Shown here: piece by piece, positions 17,132 to 26,064 of the stretch
Layout: each line of letters opens with the position of its first letter
How positions within the stretch are numbered: the first letter of the stretch is position 1
DNA from: UBA509 sp038729325
GTDB taxonomy: Archaea > Thermoplasmatota > Thermoplasmata > Thermoplasmatales > Thermoplasmataceae
DNA length: 64,000 nucleotides
Reading direction: 5' to 3'
Assembly (NCBI GenBank): GCA_038729325.1
Contig: JAVYSG010000001.1
Span: 1-64,000, forward strand
Notes under the pieces: generated by a model
What the model was told of the DNA's origin: nothing
The model's input: only the letters and a program-made list of their open reading frames with translations
Database searches by the model: none
Program-made: the position numbers and the translations under genes

Positions 17132-18580
17132 TCATCCTACTGCGCCAAGCTTGTTCATTTCAAGCTTGATGAGCCTGTTCATCTCAACAGCAAATTCCAT
17201 TGGGATTTCCTTCATCACATCATCAAGAAAACCCAGAACTATCATTGAGCTGGCCTCATCTTCACTGAGTCCCCTCGACCTGAGATAGGTCAGTTCGTCT
17301 GTCCCGATCCTGCCCACTGTGGCTTCATGGCCGAATGTGGCTGTGGGTTCGTATATCTCATCGTGAGGGAAAGTGAAGCTCTGAGATTCATCATTTATGA
17401 GCAGCGCATCACACTGGACATGGCTTTTGGAATGAACTGCGCCCTTGTTCATCCTCAGCAGGCCGCGGTATATAGCTTTCCCGTCTTCTATACTTATGCT
17501 CTTTGCCACAATCCTTGAACTGGTATATGGTGCCAGGTGAAGAGCCTTGGCCCCGGTATCCTTGATTGTGCCCGGACCAGCCAGCGATACATTGAGATTA
17601 TGCGCTGAAGCATGAGGGCCCCTCAGGTATGAAGATGGGTAAAGCATCGTTACCTTGGATCCAAGCGAGCCCCCAACCCATTCCATCTGGCCGTTCTCCT
17701 CAACCCATGCCCTCTTTGTTGGCATGTTGTAAACGCTCTTGGACCAGTTCTGCACACTTGTATACCTTGCGTGAGCGTTCTTCTCCACATATATTTCTAC
17801 AATTGCACTGTGCAGTGAATTTTTCTCATATCTCGGGGCTGTGCAGCCTTCAATGTAGTGAACGCTTGACCCCTCATCTGCAACGACAATTGTGTGCTCG
17901 AACTGCCCCGTCTGCTCACCGTTCATCCTGAAATATGTCTGCAGGGGCATGTCTATCCGTACACCTTTCGGAACGTAGAGGAATGAACCACCGCTCCATA
18001 CAGCTCCATTAAGTGCTGCAAACTTGTTGTCAGTGGGTGGGACTGCCCTGCAGAAATAATCCTTCACAAGGTCAGGGTGGGTCTTGAGTGCAAGGTCAAG
18101 ATCCATGAACAGGACGCCTTTGTCCTCCCATACCTTCCTGAGGTTATGATATACCCCCTCGCTATCGTACTGTGCAACTGAACCTGCAAGGTACTTCTGC
18201 TCCATCTCAGGGACACCCAGCTTATTGAACGTGTCCTTGATCTGGTCTGGAACTTCCTCCCAGTTGTTTGTTTTTACCTCATCCGGACGTGTATAATATT
18301 TCGTGTTTTCCCAGTCTATGCCTGAAAGGTCAGGTCCCCACACAGGAACAGGCTTGCTCTGGAAGATCTCAAGTGCCTTCAGCCTGAATCTTCTCATCCA
18401 GTCAGGTTCCTTCTTTATCTCTGATATCTCCTCCACAATCTTCCTGTTCAGGCCAGCACCTGTGGAGTATACAGGCTGCAGGTTGTCGTGAAATTCCCAA
18501 TCCTCTTTTCTGACATTTGACTTCTTGAGATCCTCAAGAAGTTTTTCCATTTCCTCTTCCTTGCTGTATTCTGTTTCCAT
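17132..18580 (-). CDS. sufB: SufB, Fe-S assembly scaffold subunit
   Basis: A 482-residue protein, highly recognisable by YVPKGVRIDMPLQTYFRMN, EGCTAPRYEKNSLHSAIVE and LTYLRSRGLSEDEASSMIV. It is the cluster-building subunit of the SufBCD complex. C-terminal Cys/Glu/His residues near SHVQCDALLINDESQS provide the interface ligands. The start is ATG at 18580, eleven bases behind sufC. It is the strongest family match in the operon. Confidence 0.95.
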   Translation of the reverse strand: METEYSKEEEMEKLLEDLKKSNVRKEDWEFHDNLQPVYSTGAGLNRKIVEEISEIKKEPDWMRRFRLKALEIFQSKPVPVWGPDLSGIDWENTKYYTRPDEVKTNNWEEVPDQIKDTFNKLGVPEMEQKYLAGSVAQYDSEGVYHNLRKVWEDKGVLFMDLDLALKTHPDLVKDYFCRAVPPTDNKFAALNGAVWSGGSFLYVPKGVRIDMPLQTYFRMNGEQTGQFEHTIVVADEGSSVHYIEGCTAPRYEKNSLHSAIVEIYVEKNAHARYTSVQNWSKSVYNMPTKRAWVEENGQMEWVGGSLGSKVTMLYPSSYLRGPHASAHNLNVSLAGPGTIKDTGAKALHLAPYTSSRIVAKSISIEDGKAIYRGLLRMNKGAVHSKSHVQCDALLINDESQSFTFPHDEIYEPTATFGHEATVGRIGTDELTYLRSRGLSEDEASSMIVLGFLDDVMKEIPMEFAVEMNRLIKLEMNKLGAVG

Positions 18581-18591
18581 ATAAATTCACC

Positions 18592-19335
18592 TCACGCAGT
18601 ATTTTTTATCCAGTCGTACCCTTCTTCCTCAATCCTGAGCGACAGACTGTTGTTTCCATCCATGACAATCTTTCCATCCTTTAGAATATGCACGAATTCA
18701 GGCTCTATGTCCTTCAGTATTCTCTGGTAATGGGTAATGATGAGGAAGCCCACTTCCTGACTGTAGTATTCCCTTATCTCTTCTGCAACCAGCTTGAGAG
18801 CATCCACATCCAGGCCAGAATCAATTTCATCCAGAATAACGATTTTCGGCCTCAGGATCATCATCTGCAGAATTTCAAACCTCTTTCTCTCTCCGCCGGA
18901 AAAGCCGTCATTAACCGACCTTGACATGAAAGATTCGTCCAGGCCAACTTTCTTCATGTGCAGCTTCATTCTGTCATAGAACTCTGAAAGTTTTGCTGTG
19001 TCCTCAGGATGAACCTGCTTGTATGCAGCCCTCATGAATGCTGATAACTTTACGCCAACGACTGCAACCGGACTCTGGAACGCCAGAAACAGACCTGCCC
19101 TTGCCCTCTCTTCGGGAGTTTTGCCTGTAAGATCCTTTCCATCAAGCATGATGGAACCGCCGTTTATCACATAATTGGGATGCCCTATTAGCACGTTTCC
19201 CAGTGTGCTTTTTCCGGCCCCGTTAGGGCCCATTAAAGCATGTATCTCCCCACCTTTGACTGTAAGATTCACTCCCTTCAGTATCTGTTTGCCCTCCACT
19301 GAGGCACTGAGATTGTTTATGATCAATTCTGGCAA
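18592..19335 (-). CDS. sufC: SufC, ABC-type ATPase of the SufBCD complex
   Basis: A 247-residue ABC ATPase. Walker A is GPNGAGKST, the signature is FSGGERKRFEI and Walker B is PKIVILDEIDSGLD. The Q-loop and DSGLDVDALKLV are typical of SufC. An open frame continues upstream to 19590, but the product normally starts at the first strand (PELIINNLSAS). A TTG at 19335 has AAGGTG six bases upstream, and the TATA box at about 19370-19378 places transcription start only about ten bases before. The extension is therefore rejected. A GTG at 19344 is the alternative. It is the first gene of the SUF operon. Confidence 0.93.
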   Translation of the reverse strand: MPELIINNLSASVEGKQILKGVNLTVKGGEIHALMGPNGAGKSTLGNVLIGHPNYVINGGSIMLDGKDLTGKTPEERARAGLFLAFQSPVAVVGVKLSAFMRAAYKQVHPEDTAKLSEFYDRMKLHMKKVGLDESFMSRSVNDGFSGGERKRFEILQMMILRPKIVILDEIDSGLDVDALKLVAEEIREYYSQEVGFLIITHYQRILKDIEPEFVHILKDGKIVMDGNNSLSLRIEEEGYDWIKNTA

Positions 19336-19344
19336 ATGTTGCAC

Positions 19345-19440
19345 CTTCTGAATGCATATGAGTAAATTGTATTTAAACACTTTCTTATGTCTAAATTGAC
19401 TAAAATATATATAGCGGTCGTGCATGGCTAGTTGTTGAAG
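19345..19440. promoter_or_regulatory. Divergent suf operon / SufR-like promoter region
   Basis: This 96-base spacer drives both sides. For the plus-strand regulator a TATA box, taaaatatatata, lies at 19401-19413, about 28-38 bases ahead of ATG 19441, implying a leaderless transcript. For sufC the element tatttaaac (19370-19378) reads as TTTAAATA on the minus strand. The two boxes are only about 25 bases apart, so one bound regulator could control both. CTAAATTGACTAAAAT between them is an imperfect direct repeat and a candidate binding site. Confidence 0.6.
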
Positions 19441-20130
19441 ATGGATGAAACCGTTGAGACCATGGGTGATCTGTCCTCGCTTCTGGGGCAGATGAAGGGC
19501 AATATAATCCAGGAACTGAGTTATTCGGAAAGAAGCATGGATGATCTTGCCCATCTGCTTGGCATTAACAAAAATGCCGTGAAGGAGCACATGGAATCTC
19601 TGGAAAAGAAAGGCTATGTCCAGCCATTTTTCAGAGGAGGCGGGGCAGGTAGGCCAAAAAAATTCTACAGGCTCACAGAAAAGGGAATGGGACTCCTGCC
19701 AAAAAGATACATTTCTTTTGCAACCATGCTCGTGGAGGAGCTTGAAACAGAATTTGGAAGAGAAAAGGTAAATTTCATTCTTGGCAAGGTTGCGGACAAG
19801 ATAGTTGGAGAATCCGGCTGGAAAAGGCCTTCAGGTGTTCCAGAATCGAGGGAGGATAAACTGAAGAGGCTTCAGGATTTCGTCGGAACTCTTAACAAGC
19901 TCGGCTATTATGCAAGGCTTGAAGTTACGGATGATGTTGTGAGAATAATAAGGCACAACTGCATATTCTATGAACTTGCAAAGAACAACAGCAGGATCAT
20001 ATGCACGGCCCTTGGATCAGATATAATAAAAAATTCCATCAACCAGGACTTCAGGATCAGAGAGAAATTCTCTGATGGGGATAATAAATGCGTGGTTGAG
20101 GTGAGCCTCACAGACCAGGCTGGTTCCTGA
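19441..20130 (+). CDS. SufR-like winged-helix regulator with C-terminal cysteines
   Basis: A 229-residue regulator divergent from the SUF operon. Residues 15-75 form an ArsR/MarR-type HTH (MDDLAHLLGINKNAVKEHMESLEKKGYV) with a wing, GGGAGRPKKFYRLTEKG. The C-terminal half resembles SufR, the cyanobacterial repressor of suf genes: a helical linker, then RHNCIFYELA, RIICTALGSD and KCVVEVSL. These three cysteines could hold an Fe-S cluster. Function as the Fe-S sensor of the operon is a strong inference from family and position. ATG 19441 is favoured by the TATA spacing over TTG 19432. Confidence 0.82.
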   Translation: MDETVETMGDLSSLLGQMKGNIIQELSYSERSMDDLAHLLGINKNAVKEHMESLEKKGYVQPFFRGGGAGRPKKFYRLTEKGMGLLPKRYISFATMLVEELETEFGREKVNFILGKVADKIVGESGWKRPSGVPESREDKLKRLQDFVGTLNKLGYYARLEVTDDVVRIIRHNCIFYELAKNNSRIICTALGSDIIKNSINQDFRIREKFSDGDNKCVVEVSLTDQAGS

Positions 20131-21073
20131 TATGCATTTCCTTCAGGTTTTTGATCATATCCTCTGTCATGGCATCAATGTCATAAGCTGGTGAGAATCC
20201 CCAGTCTATTTTTGCATCGGTAGAATCCAGGCTCCTTGGCCATGTTTCTGCTATGGTCTGCCTGTAGTCGGGCCTGTATGTGACCCTGAACTCTGGTATC
20301 ACTTTCCTGATTGCCGATGCAAGCGTACCGGGATCGAAGCTGAATGCAGATATGTTGTAGTCGATTGTATACCTAAGTTTTCCCTCATCAGCAGAATAAA
20401 GTTTCATCAGCGAATCAAGTGCATCAGGCATGTACATCATGGGGAGCGCTGCATCTTCCTTCAGGTAGCATTCATAACTTTTCCCGGCGACTGCATGATA
20501 ATACATGTCCACAGCGTAATCGGTTGTACCTGCAGACGGTGGAGTCTTGTAGCTGACAATCCCGGGATAACGTACACCCCTGACGTCCAGCCCGAATTTG
20601 TTGCGGAAATAAGCTGCCAGGAGCTCAGCATTGACCTTGGTTACCCCATACATTGTTGTGGGTCTCGTAACTGTAACTACAGGAACATTGTCACGTGGCG
20701 TATCCTTCCCGAAAACACCTATTGTGCTTGGTATCATCACACGATTAACGCCTGCCTTAATTGCGGAATCAAGCACGTTGAACGTCCCTACGCTGTTGAC
20801 CATGAATGCCAGTTCCGGATTTCTTTCACCCAGTGCAGAGAGGATCCCTGCCATGTGAAAAACATCAGTCACAGACCGATCCTTCATGGTTGAAGTCACC
20901 ATTTCCCTGTCTGTTACATCCAGAGTAATATATTCAATGTCATGAAAAATATCTGAATCCTGTGGTTTAACGTCGCTTGCTATAACCCGTGACGACCCAA
21001 ATTTCTTAACAAGCAGGGGAACAAGTTCTGTACCTATCTGACCCAGGGATCCGGTCACCAGGATAGTGCCCAT
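20108..21073 (-). CDS. tdh: L-threonine 3-dehydrogenase, SDR type
   Basis: A 321-residue extended short-chain dehydrogenase/epimerase. The NAD site is GSLGQIGTELVP near the N-terminus and the catalytic YxxxK is YGVTKVNAE, preceded by PSTIGVFG (Ser). The stretches TVTRPTTMYGVTK, VRGVRYPGIVS and AGTTDYAVDMYYHA match the SDR-type threonine dehydrogenase characterised from Thermoplasma volcanium, which oxidises L-threonine to 2-amino-3-ketobutyrate. It is convergent with the SufR-like gene (23-base overlap). A related nucleotide-sugar epimerase is the less likely alternative. Confidence 0.87.
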   Translation of the reverse strand: MGTILVTGSLGQIGTELVPLLVKKFGSSRVIASDVKPQDSDIFHDIEYITLDVTDREMVTSTMKDRSVTDVFHMAGILSALGERNPELAFMVNSVGTFNVLDSAIKAGVNRVMIPSTIGVFGKDTPRDNVPVVTVTRPTTMYGVTKVNAELLAAYFRNKFGLDVRGVRYPGIVSYKTPPSAGTTDYAVDMYYHAVAGKSYECYLKEDAALPMMYMPDALDSLMKLYSADEGKLRYTIDYNISAFSFDPGTLASAIRKVIPEFRVTYRPDYRQTIAETWPRSLDSTDAKIDWGFSPAYDIDAMTEDMIKNLKEMHIRNQPGL

Positions 21074-21261
21074 GCCTGGGAAATGCCATGGTGCTCATAA
21101 ATTCTTGCGATTTATGTGTCATGCATTTTAGAATCAGTGTTTTTCTTTTCATGAGAAGGTGGGCATGCCATGTGGAAACATACTGTTATCCTCTCTGGTA
21201 TGAAATCCTCATCAACATCGATCAGTATTAAATACAGAATAATAGTACCAATGCGATCAAC

Positions 21262-21675
21262 ATGGAACCGGTCATAACGGACAGCAGGATTGACCTGCCA
21301 GATTTCATGGCTGATTCGAACCCGGACAACAGAAGCGCAGTCTTCTCACTTGTCAAGGCAACCCAGTTCTCAGGTTTTCCTGATGTCAGGGGGATATATT
21401 ATGAGACTGATCAGGATACGGCCCTGAGGGTTCTTAAGCGAATAAGATCAGACGCCATGGACAGATTTCCGGTAAGCGACATATCCGTCATCCTCAGAAC
21501 CGGAAACATATCCATAGGCGATTATGTCTCAATAGTCATGGCCTGGGGAAGGAGAAGCGAGGATACATTTTCTGCATGTAAATTTGTGGCGGAGGAAATT
21601 GCCAGCGAAGTCCCCATGTGGAAATACGAGGTCAGGAAAAAAGAGACCGTACATTATGGCCTCGATATGAAGTGA
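21262..21675 (+). CDS. moaE: MoaE-like molybdopterin synthase large subunit
   Basis: A 137-residue protein matching MoaE over RTGNISIGDYVSIVMAWGRR, ACKFVAEEI and VPMWKYEV. The active-site Lys in the PMWK motif is retained. It would transfer sulfur from MoaD to precursor Z to form molybdopterin. The conserved His-Arg of bacterial MoaE (in the AHRxxAF segment) reads Arg-Ser here, so activity or dimer contacts may differ. No moaD or moaA lies nearby. The gene is followed after about 106 bases by the cysteine-less ALDH-fold gene on the same strand. Confidence 0.75.
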   Translation: MEPVITDSRIDLPDFMADSNPDNRSAVFSLVKATQFSGFPDVRGIYYETDQDTALRVLKRIRSDAMDRFPVSDISVILRTGNISIGDYVSIVMAWGRRSEDTFSACKFVAEEIASEVPMWKYEVRKKETVHYGLDMK

Positions 21676-21781
21676 TCCTGACTCCGGGTACTGCAAAAAG
21701 TGCAAGGCGCAAATAGTACATTAACCAGTATACGAATTGATAAGGTTATACCTATTTAATAGTAGAAGAAAATCTCATATT

Positions 21782-23152
21782 ATGATAATCCGGAACAAGT
21801 TCACCGATTCACGTTTCTACGAGGTCAGGGAGACCAGTCTTCCTGAATCCCGGGAGATGATACATCACAGTGTGAATGCATATCACAGCCTTGAGGAATA
21901 TCCTGGTTTCAAGCTTCAGGAAAATCTCATTCAGGCAGCAGATATCATATCCCGAGAGGGATCTGCGCTGGCTGAAATGCTTGCCCAGGAAACTGGAAAA
22001 CCTGTGAAAATCGCCATGGACGAGGTGTTGCGATCACAGGAGGCTTTCAGGACGGCTGCATCTGAAATTCTGAAATCAAACGGCGAAACAAGAAGGCTGG
22101 ATACCACTCACTCCGGAATGAACAGGATAACGTACTCTGCACCTGTCCCGCTTGGTCCCATGCTGTATATTGCTTCATACTTCAGCCCTTTATTTTCAAC
22201 TGCAATCCGAGTTGCATCGGCCCTGGCGGTGAGGAACAGCGTCGTAGTAAAGCCCTCTACCCTCACACCGGCAACAACCGACAGGCTTCAGAAAATCATT
22301 TCGGAGGCGGGATTCCCTGCCAATTCAATGCAGGTCGCCAGGACATCCGGATTTGGAAATGTCACAAAATTCCTTGTAGAATCACACGAGATGAAGATTC
22401 TGAATTTTTCAGGAAAATGGGAAACGGCAACGAGGATAGCGGGGATAGGCGGACTGAAGAAATACATTATGGAAATATTCGGGAACTTCCCGGCAATTGT
22501 GTGGGACGATGCAGATCTTGACATGGCTGCAGAACAGATTGCAAGGTCTGCCTTTGTGACTTCCACCTACACCGGCCATCATCTCCAGAGGATACTTGTC
22601 CATCAGGATTCCTATGATTATCTGAAAAACAGGCTCATGGAAATCATATCGCATTTCAGGGTCGGAGATCCAATGGACCCTGCAACAGACGTTGGTCCCA
22701 TGATATCAATTGAGGAGGCAAAATCTGCTGAGGATTTTGTCTCGGTTGCCAGATCACTGGGCGGTAACATACTGTCTGGCGGCACCAGAACAGATTCCAT
22801 AATGATGCCAACACTCATTGAAAATATTGACACCACGTCGTACATATGGAACAATGATGTCCCGGGCCCGGTCACCATGATTGCGCCTGTATCATCTGTG
22901 TCTCAGGCAATAAAGATTGCAAATGATGCTCCAACCGGAATAAGTGCCAGCATATTCACATCTGATATGAACACTGCATTCTTTGCATCCGAGAAGCTGG
23001 CCTTCCCAACCCTGATAATAAATGACTTCCCGGATTATCTCCCGGATTCAATTCCAATCTCTGGATCAGGGAAGAACTGGACATACAGGCATGGTGTAAG
23101 ATATCTGATGGATGAGATTTCCGGAGTGAGGGAAACTGTTATTAAAAGATAG
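21782..23152 (+). CDS. Aldehyde dehydrogenase-fold protein without catalytic cysteine
   Basis: A 456-residue ALDH-superfamily protein with retained fold landmarks: VVVKPSTLTPATTD (cofactor Lys at 157), LNFSGKWETA, EIFGNFPAIVWDDADLD (general-base Glu position E231) and VGDPMDPATDVGPM. The catalytic Cys is missing: the segment that should read N-x-G-Q-x-C reads STYTGHHLQR, with Gly265 at the Cys position. The protein contains no Cys at all. The oxyanion Asn is Phe134, and EEIFGPV reads NDVPGPV. It cannot be a normal aldehyde dehydrogenase; a pseudoenzyme, binding protein or changed reaction is inferred. ATG 21782 is preferred over a weak start at 21737. Confidence 0.85.
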   Translation: MIIRNKFTDSRFYEVRETSLPESREMIHHSVNAYHSLEEYPGFKLQENLIQAADIISREGSALAEMLAQETGKPVKIAMDEVLRSQEAFRTAASEILKSNGETRRLDTTHSGMNRITYSAPVPLGPMLYIASYFSPLFSTAIRVASALAVRNSVVVKPSTLTPATTDRLQKIISEAGFPANSMQVARTSGFGNVTKFLVESHEMKILNFSGKWETATRIAGIGGLKKYIMEIFGNFPAIVWDDADLDMAAEQIARSAFVTSTYTGHHLQRILVHQDSYDYLKNRLMEIISHFRVGDPMDPATDVGPMISIEEAKSAEDFVSVARSLGGNILSGGTRTDSIMMPTLIENIDTTSYIWNNDVPGPVTMIAPVSSVSQAIKIANDAPTGISASIFTSDMNTAFFASEKLAFPTLIINDFPDYLPDSIPISGSGKNWTYRHGVRYLMDEISGVRETVIKR

Positions 23153-23157
23153 GAGGA

Positions 23158-24372
23158 TTACTTCAGAGGCCTCATCCTCTTTATTACTTCAGAAGAGAAT
23201 TCACTGCACTTGAGTGCCTTTATATTGAGTACCCTTGCCAGGTCCTGGGTCACTTTCTGTTCCTTATAGGCAGACATTATGGCACTTTCCAGAATGTCGG
23301 CAGCCTCATTCCATCCAAGGTGACGCAGCATCATTTCCCCTGATAACATCAGGGAAGTTGGGTTGGCAACGTCCATTCCGGCATACTTCGGGGCAGTACC
23401 GTGCACTGCTTCGAATATTGCATAAACATCCCCGACATTTCCGCCCGGGGCAAGGCCAAGTCCACCAACCTGGGCGGCAAGGGCATCCGAGAGGTAGTCT
23501 CCATTGAGATTTGTTGTTGCTATGACATCGTAGTCCTCTGTCCTTGTGAGAACCTGCTGGAACATGTTGTCTGTTATCCTGTCCTTCACAACTATCCTGG
23601 AGGGAAAAGCTTCCGGCTGCTTCAGATATTCCTCCTCTGTGACCGTTTTGTCCCCGAATTCCGTTCTTGCGACCTCATAACCCCAGTCCTTGAATGCGCC
23701 CTCGGTGTACTTCATAATGTTTCCTTTATGAACGAGGGTAACGCTCTTCCTCCTGTTCTGTACTGCGTATTCCAGTGCCTTCCTGACCAGTCTTGCCGAT
23801 CTGAACCTGCTGATGGGCTTTATTCCAATCCCGGTGTCATCCGTAAGATTTACCGAGAAATTTTCCGAGAGAAATTTTCTCAGCATTGTAGCTTCAGGTG
23901 AATCATATTTCCATTCTATCCCCATATACAGATCCTCAGTGTTTTCCCTGAATACAACCATATTCATCTTTTCAGGATTTTTCACCGGGGACGGAACACC
24001 CGGAAAGAACTTAACAGGTCGTATATTGGCATACAGGTCAAAATACTGCCTCAGCGTAACATTCAGACTCCTGAAACCCTGGCCAATTGGTGTTGTAAGC
24101 GGTCCCTTTATGGATACCACGCATTTTTTCAGGAGATCAAGTGATTCCTGAGGAAGATGCTTCCCTGTGGTCTCCATGGCCTCTTCACCGGCCAGTACCT
24201 TCTCCCAGACTATGTTTCTCTTTCCACCGTATGCAATTTCGAGTGATGCATTGATTGCCGCTATTGATGCTTTTGTAATGTCCGGGCCAATTCCATCGCC
24301 TTCAATGTAACCTATTGTAGGATTGCTGGGGATTTCCATTCCCTTTCCTTCTATAACCTTAATGTACACCAT
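23158..24372 (-). CDS. icd: Isocitrate dehydrogenase
   Basis: A 404-residue isocitrate/isopropylmalate dehydrogenase-family enzyme of the TCA cycle. YIEGDGIGPDI opens the fold. SLNVTLRQYFDLYANIRPVKF binds isocitrate, and VFRENTEDLYMGIEW is specific to isocitrate dehydrogenases. Metal ligands lie in NLNGDYLSDALAAQVGGLG, with GTAPKYAGMDVANPTS near the end. The size and the EAVHGTAPKYAG motif fit the NADP-type archaeal/bacterial enzyme. It makes 2-oxoglutarate for glutamate synthesis. It is convergent with the ALDH-fold gene, with five bases between stops. Confidence 0.94.
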   Translation of the reverse strand: MVYIKVIEGKGMEIPSNPTIGYIEGDGIGPDITKASIAAINASLEIAYGGKRNIVWEKVLAGEEAMETTGKHLPQESLDLLKKCVVSIKGPLTTPIGQGFRSLNVTLRQYFDLYANIRPVKFFPGVPSPVKNPEKMNMVVFRENTEDLYMGIEWKYDSPEATMLRKFLSENFSVNLTDDTGIGIKPISRFRSARLVRKALEYAVQNRRKSVTLVHKGNIMKYTEGAFKDWGYEVARTEFGDKTVTEEEYLKQPEAFPSRIVVKDRITDNMFQQVLTRTEDYDVIATTNLNGDYLSDALAAQVGGLGLAPGGNVGDVYAIFEAVHGTAPKYAGMDVANPTSLMLSGEMMLRHLGWNEAADILESAIMSAYKEQKVTQDLARVLNIKALKCSEFSSEVIKRMRPLK

Positions 24373-24738
24373 CTGTTATCTCTGTGGAATTCATTATTCA
24401 CTCTTATATTTTCAGGCATGGATCAATACCCGTTATAAGAAAATACTAACTATTCATGATAACCGCTTCATTGCTAAATCCCTGTGAATCATCACTCAGC
24501 AATTGAAGAAGTCCAGGAAATTCCCGCTTTTTATCGCTCAGGCTCGGGGCATTAAACCTCACATTGTTTTAGCAGAGAAAACCTGCACTGCAGAACCTTC
24601 GTGTTGAAGTATCACGAAGTCTTATTAGGCAAGAAACAATGATTTGGAAGTGGACTTCAACAGAGTTTTCAGGCTGCACACGGTATCAGATAAATTCTCA
24701 GGAAATCAGGCAGGAAATCCGTTATGGAGGTTTCTGAA
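24373..24738. other. icd-purA intergenic region with alternative hairpins
   Basis: About 366 bases between divergent starts. No gene is seen. A perfect 7-base inverted repeat, CTTCGTG/CACGAAG with a 9-base loop, lies at 24597-24619. Part of its 5' arm and loop (gttgaagt, 24603-24610) is also perfectly complementary to acttcaac at 24654-24661. The two pairings exclude one another. The purA ribosome-binding site GGAGG is at 24727-24731. Confidence 0.4.
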
Positions 24739-26064
24739 ATGATAGCTGCTGTTCTCGGGCTGCAATTTGGAGACGAGGGCAAGGGAAAGATCACCGACTT
24801 CCTCAGCGGGAGATTCCAGGTTTCGGTCAGATTCAATGGCGGCGGGAATGCCGGTCACACTGTGGTCGCCAATGGGAAAACCTACAAATTTCACCTGATA
24901 CCTTCAGGGTCTCTCAGATGTGAAACTGTCATCCTTGGGAACGGCATGGTGATTGACCCCCATGGCCTGGCCGAGGAAATGGATAAGCTGACAGCTTCTG
25001 GCTGTTCCTCACGCATTCTCATAAGCAAGATGGCACATGTCGTAACACCAATGCACAAGATACTTGACACAAAAGAGGAGGGTGTAAGATCAAAGCTTAG
25101 CATTGGTACAACTGCACAGGGAATAGGACCAACCTACGAGGACAAATACGCAAGAACCGGCATAAGAATGGTTGATCTCCTGAGCCCTGAAATCCTCAGA
25201 GAGAAAGTGGAGACCATATACAGGATGAAGGAAAGCCTGCTTGGCAGCACTGAATTCAGCAACAAGAAGAACAGAGAAGCCATGGTGGATGAATTGTACA
25301 GAGTAGGCCAGAAGCTCACGCCATTTCTTGAATATACTGAGCTTGAAATTTTCAGGCAGTACCGGAATGGCAAGAGCATACTGTTTGAAGGAGCACAGGG
25401 AACAATGCTTGACATAGACTTCGGGATGTACCCGTTCGTAACGTCTTCCAATGCACTTGCCGGGGCGCTTTCCCTTGGCGCAGGATTTCCGTTCCGGAAA
25501 GTGAATTATGTCATTGGCGTGGCTAAAGCCTACATGTCAAGAGTTGGCTCGGGGCCTTTTCCCACGGAACTTGAGGAGACACAGGCTGCCAGACTCAGGG
25601 ATCTGGGCCACGAGTTTGGTACTACAACTGGAAGGCCAAGACGTGTGGGCTGGCTTGATATTCCCATGCTCAGATATTCCATTATGATGAATGACGTTGA
25701 TGCGCTTGCTGTCACAAGACTTGACACGCTTGGGCAGATGGATAAGATCAGAATCTGCACTGCATACAGAAAAGGTGGACAGGAAATTGACTACATACCC
25801 AGAAGTTCCGCTGAGTTTTCTGGAGTGGAGATGGATTACATAGATATGGAACCCTGGGGAAAGCTTGACCAGCCGGATAACGGGTACACTTTCAATGCCC
25901 TTCCAGCAGCGCTGAGAAGGTATGTTGAGAAAATAGAGGAACTCCTGGAAATACCGGTTGACATAATATCACTTGGGGAAGGCCGTGAAAATACCATAGT
26001 GCGGGAGACTTCTGTGCTCAATAATCAAGAACCAGGTACACAGGAGCATGGTCAGATCCTTTGA
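24739..26064 (+). CDS. purA: Adenylosuccinate synthetase
   Basis: A 441-residue GTP-dependent enzyme that converts IMP and aspartate to adenylosuccinate in AMP synthesis. It shows GLQFGDEGKGKITD (P-loop and catalytic Asp), NGGGNAGHTVV (catalytic His), TTAQGIGPTYEDKYAR (IMP site), EGAQGTMLDIDFG and TTTGRPRRVGW. The length equals the family norm. ATG 24739 is chosen because GGAGGT sits eight bases upstream. The upstream ATG at 24724 lies inside the ribosome-binding region. Its 3' end overlaps the convergent xth gene by 47 bases. Confidence 0.96.
   Translation: MIAAVLGLQFGDEGKGKITDFLSGRFQVSVRFNGGGNAGHTVVANGKTYKFHLIPSGSLRCETVILGNGMVIDPHGLAEEMDKLTASGCSSRILISKMAHVVTPMHKILDTKEEGVRSKLSIGTTAQGIGPTYEDKYARTGIRMVDLLSPEILREKVETIYRMKESLLGSTEFSNKKNREAMVDELYRVGQKLTPFLEYTELEIFRQYRNGKSILFEGAQGTMLDIDFGMYPFVTSSNALAGALSLGAGFPFRKVNYVIGVAKAYMSRVGSGPFPTELEETQAARLRDLGHEFGTTTGRPRRVGWLDIPMLRYSIMMNDVDALAVTRLDTLGQMDKIRICTAYRKGGQEIDYIPRSSAEFSGVEMDYIDMEPWGKLDQPDNGYTFNALPAALRRYVEKIEELLEIPVDIISLGEGRENTIVRETSVLNNQEPGTQEHGQIL

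Noticed and set aside
19336..19590. N-terminal extension of SufC to 332 residues
   Set aside because: The extra 80 or so residues overlap the divergent regulator and its promoter, have no SufC similarity, and a well-placed ribosome-binding site precedes the short start.
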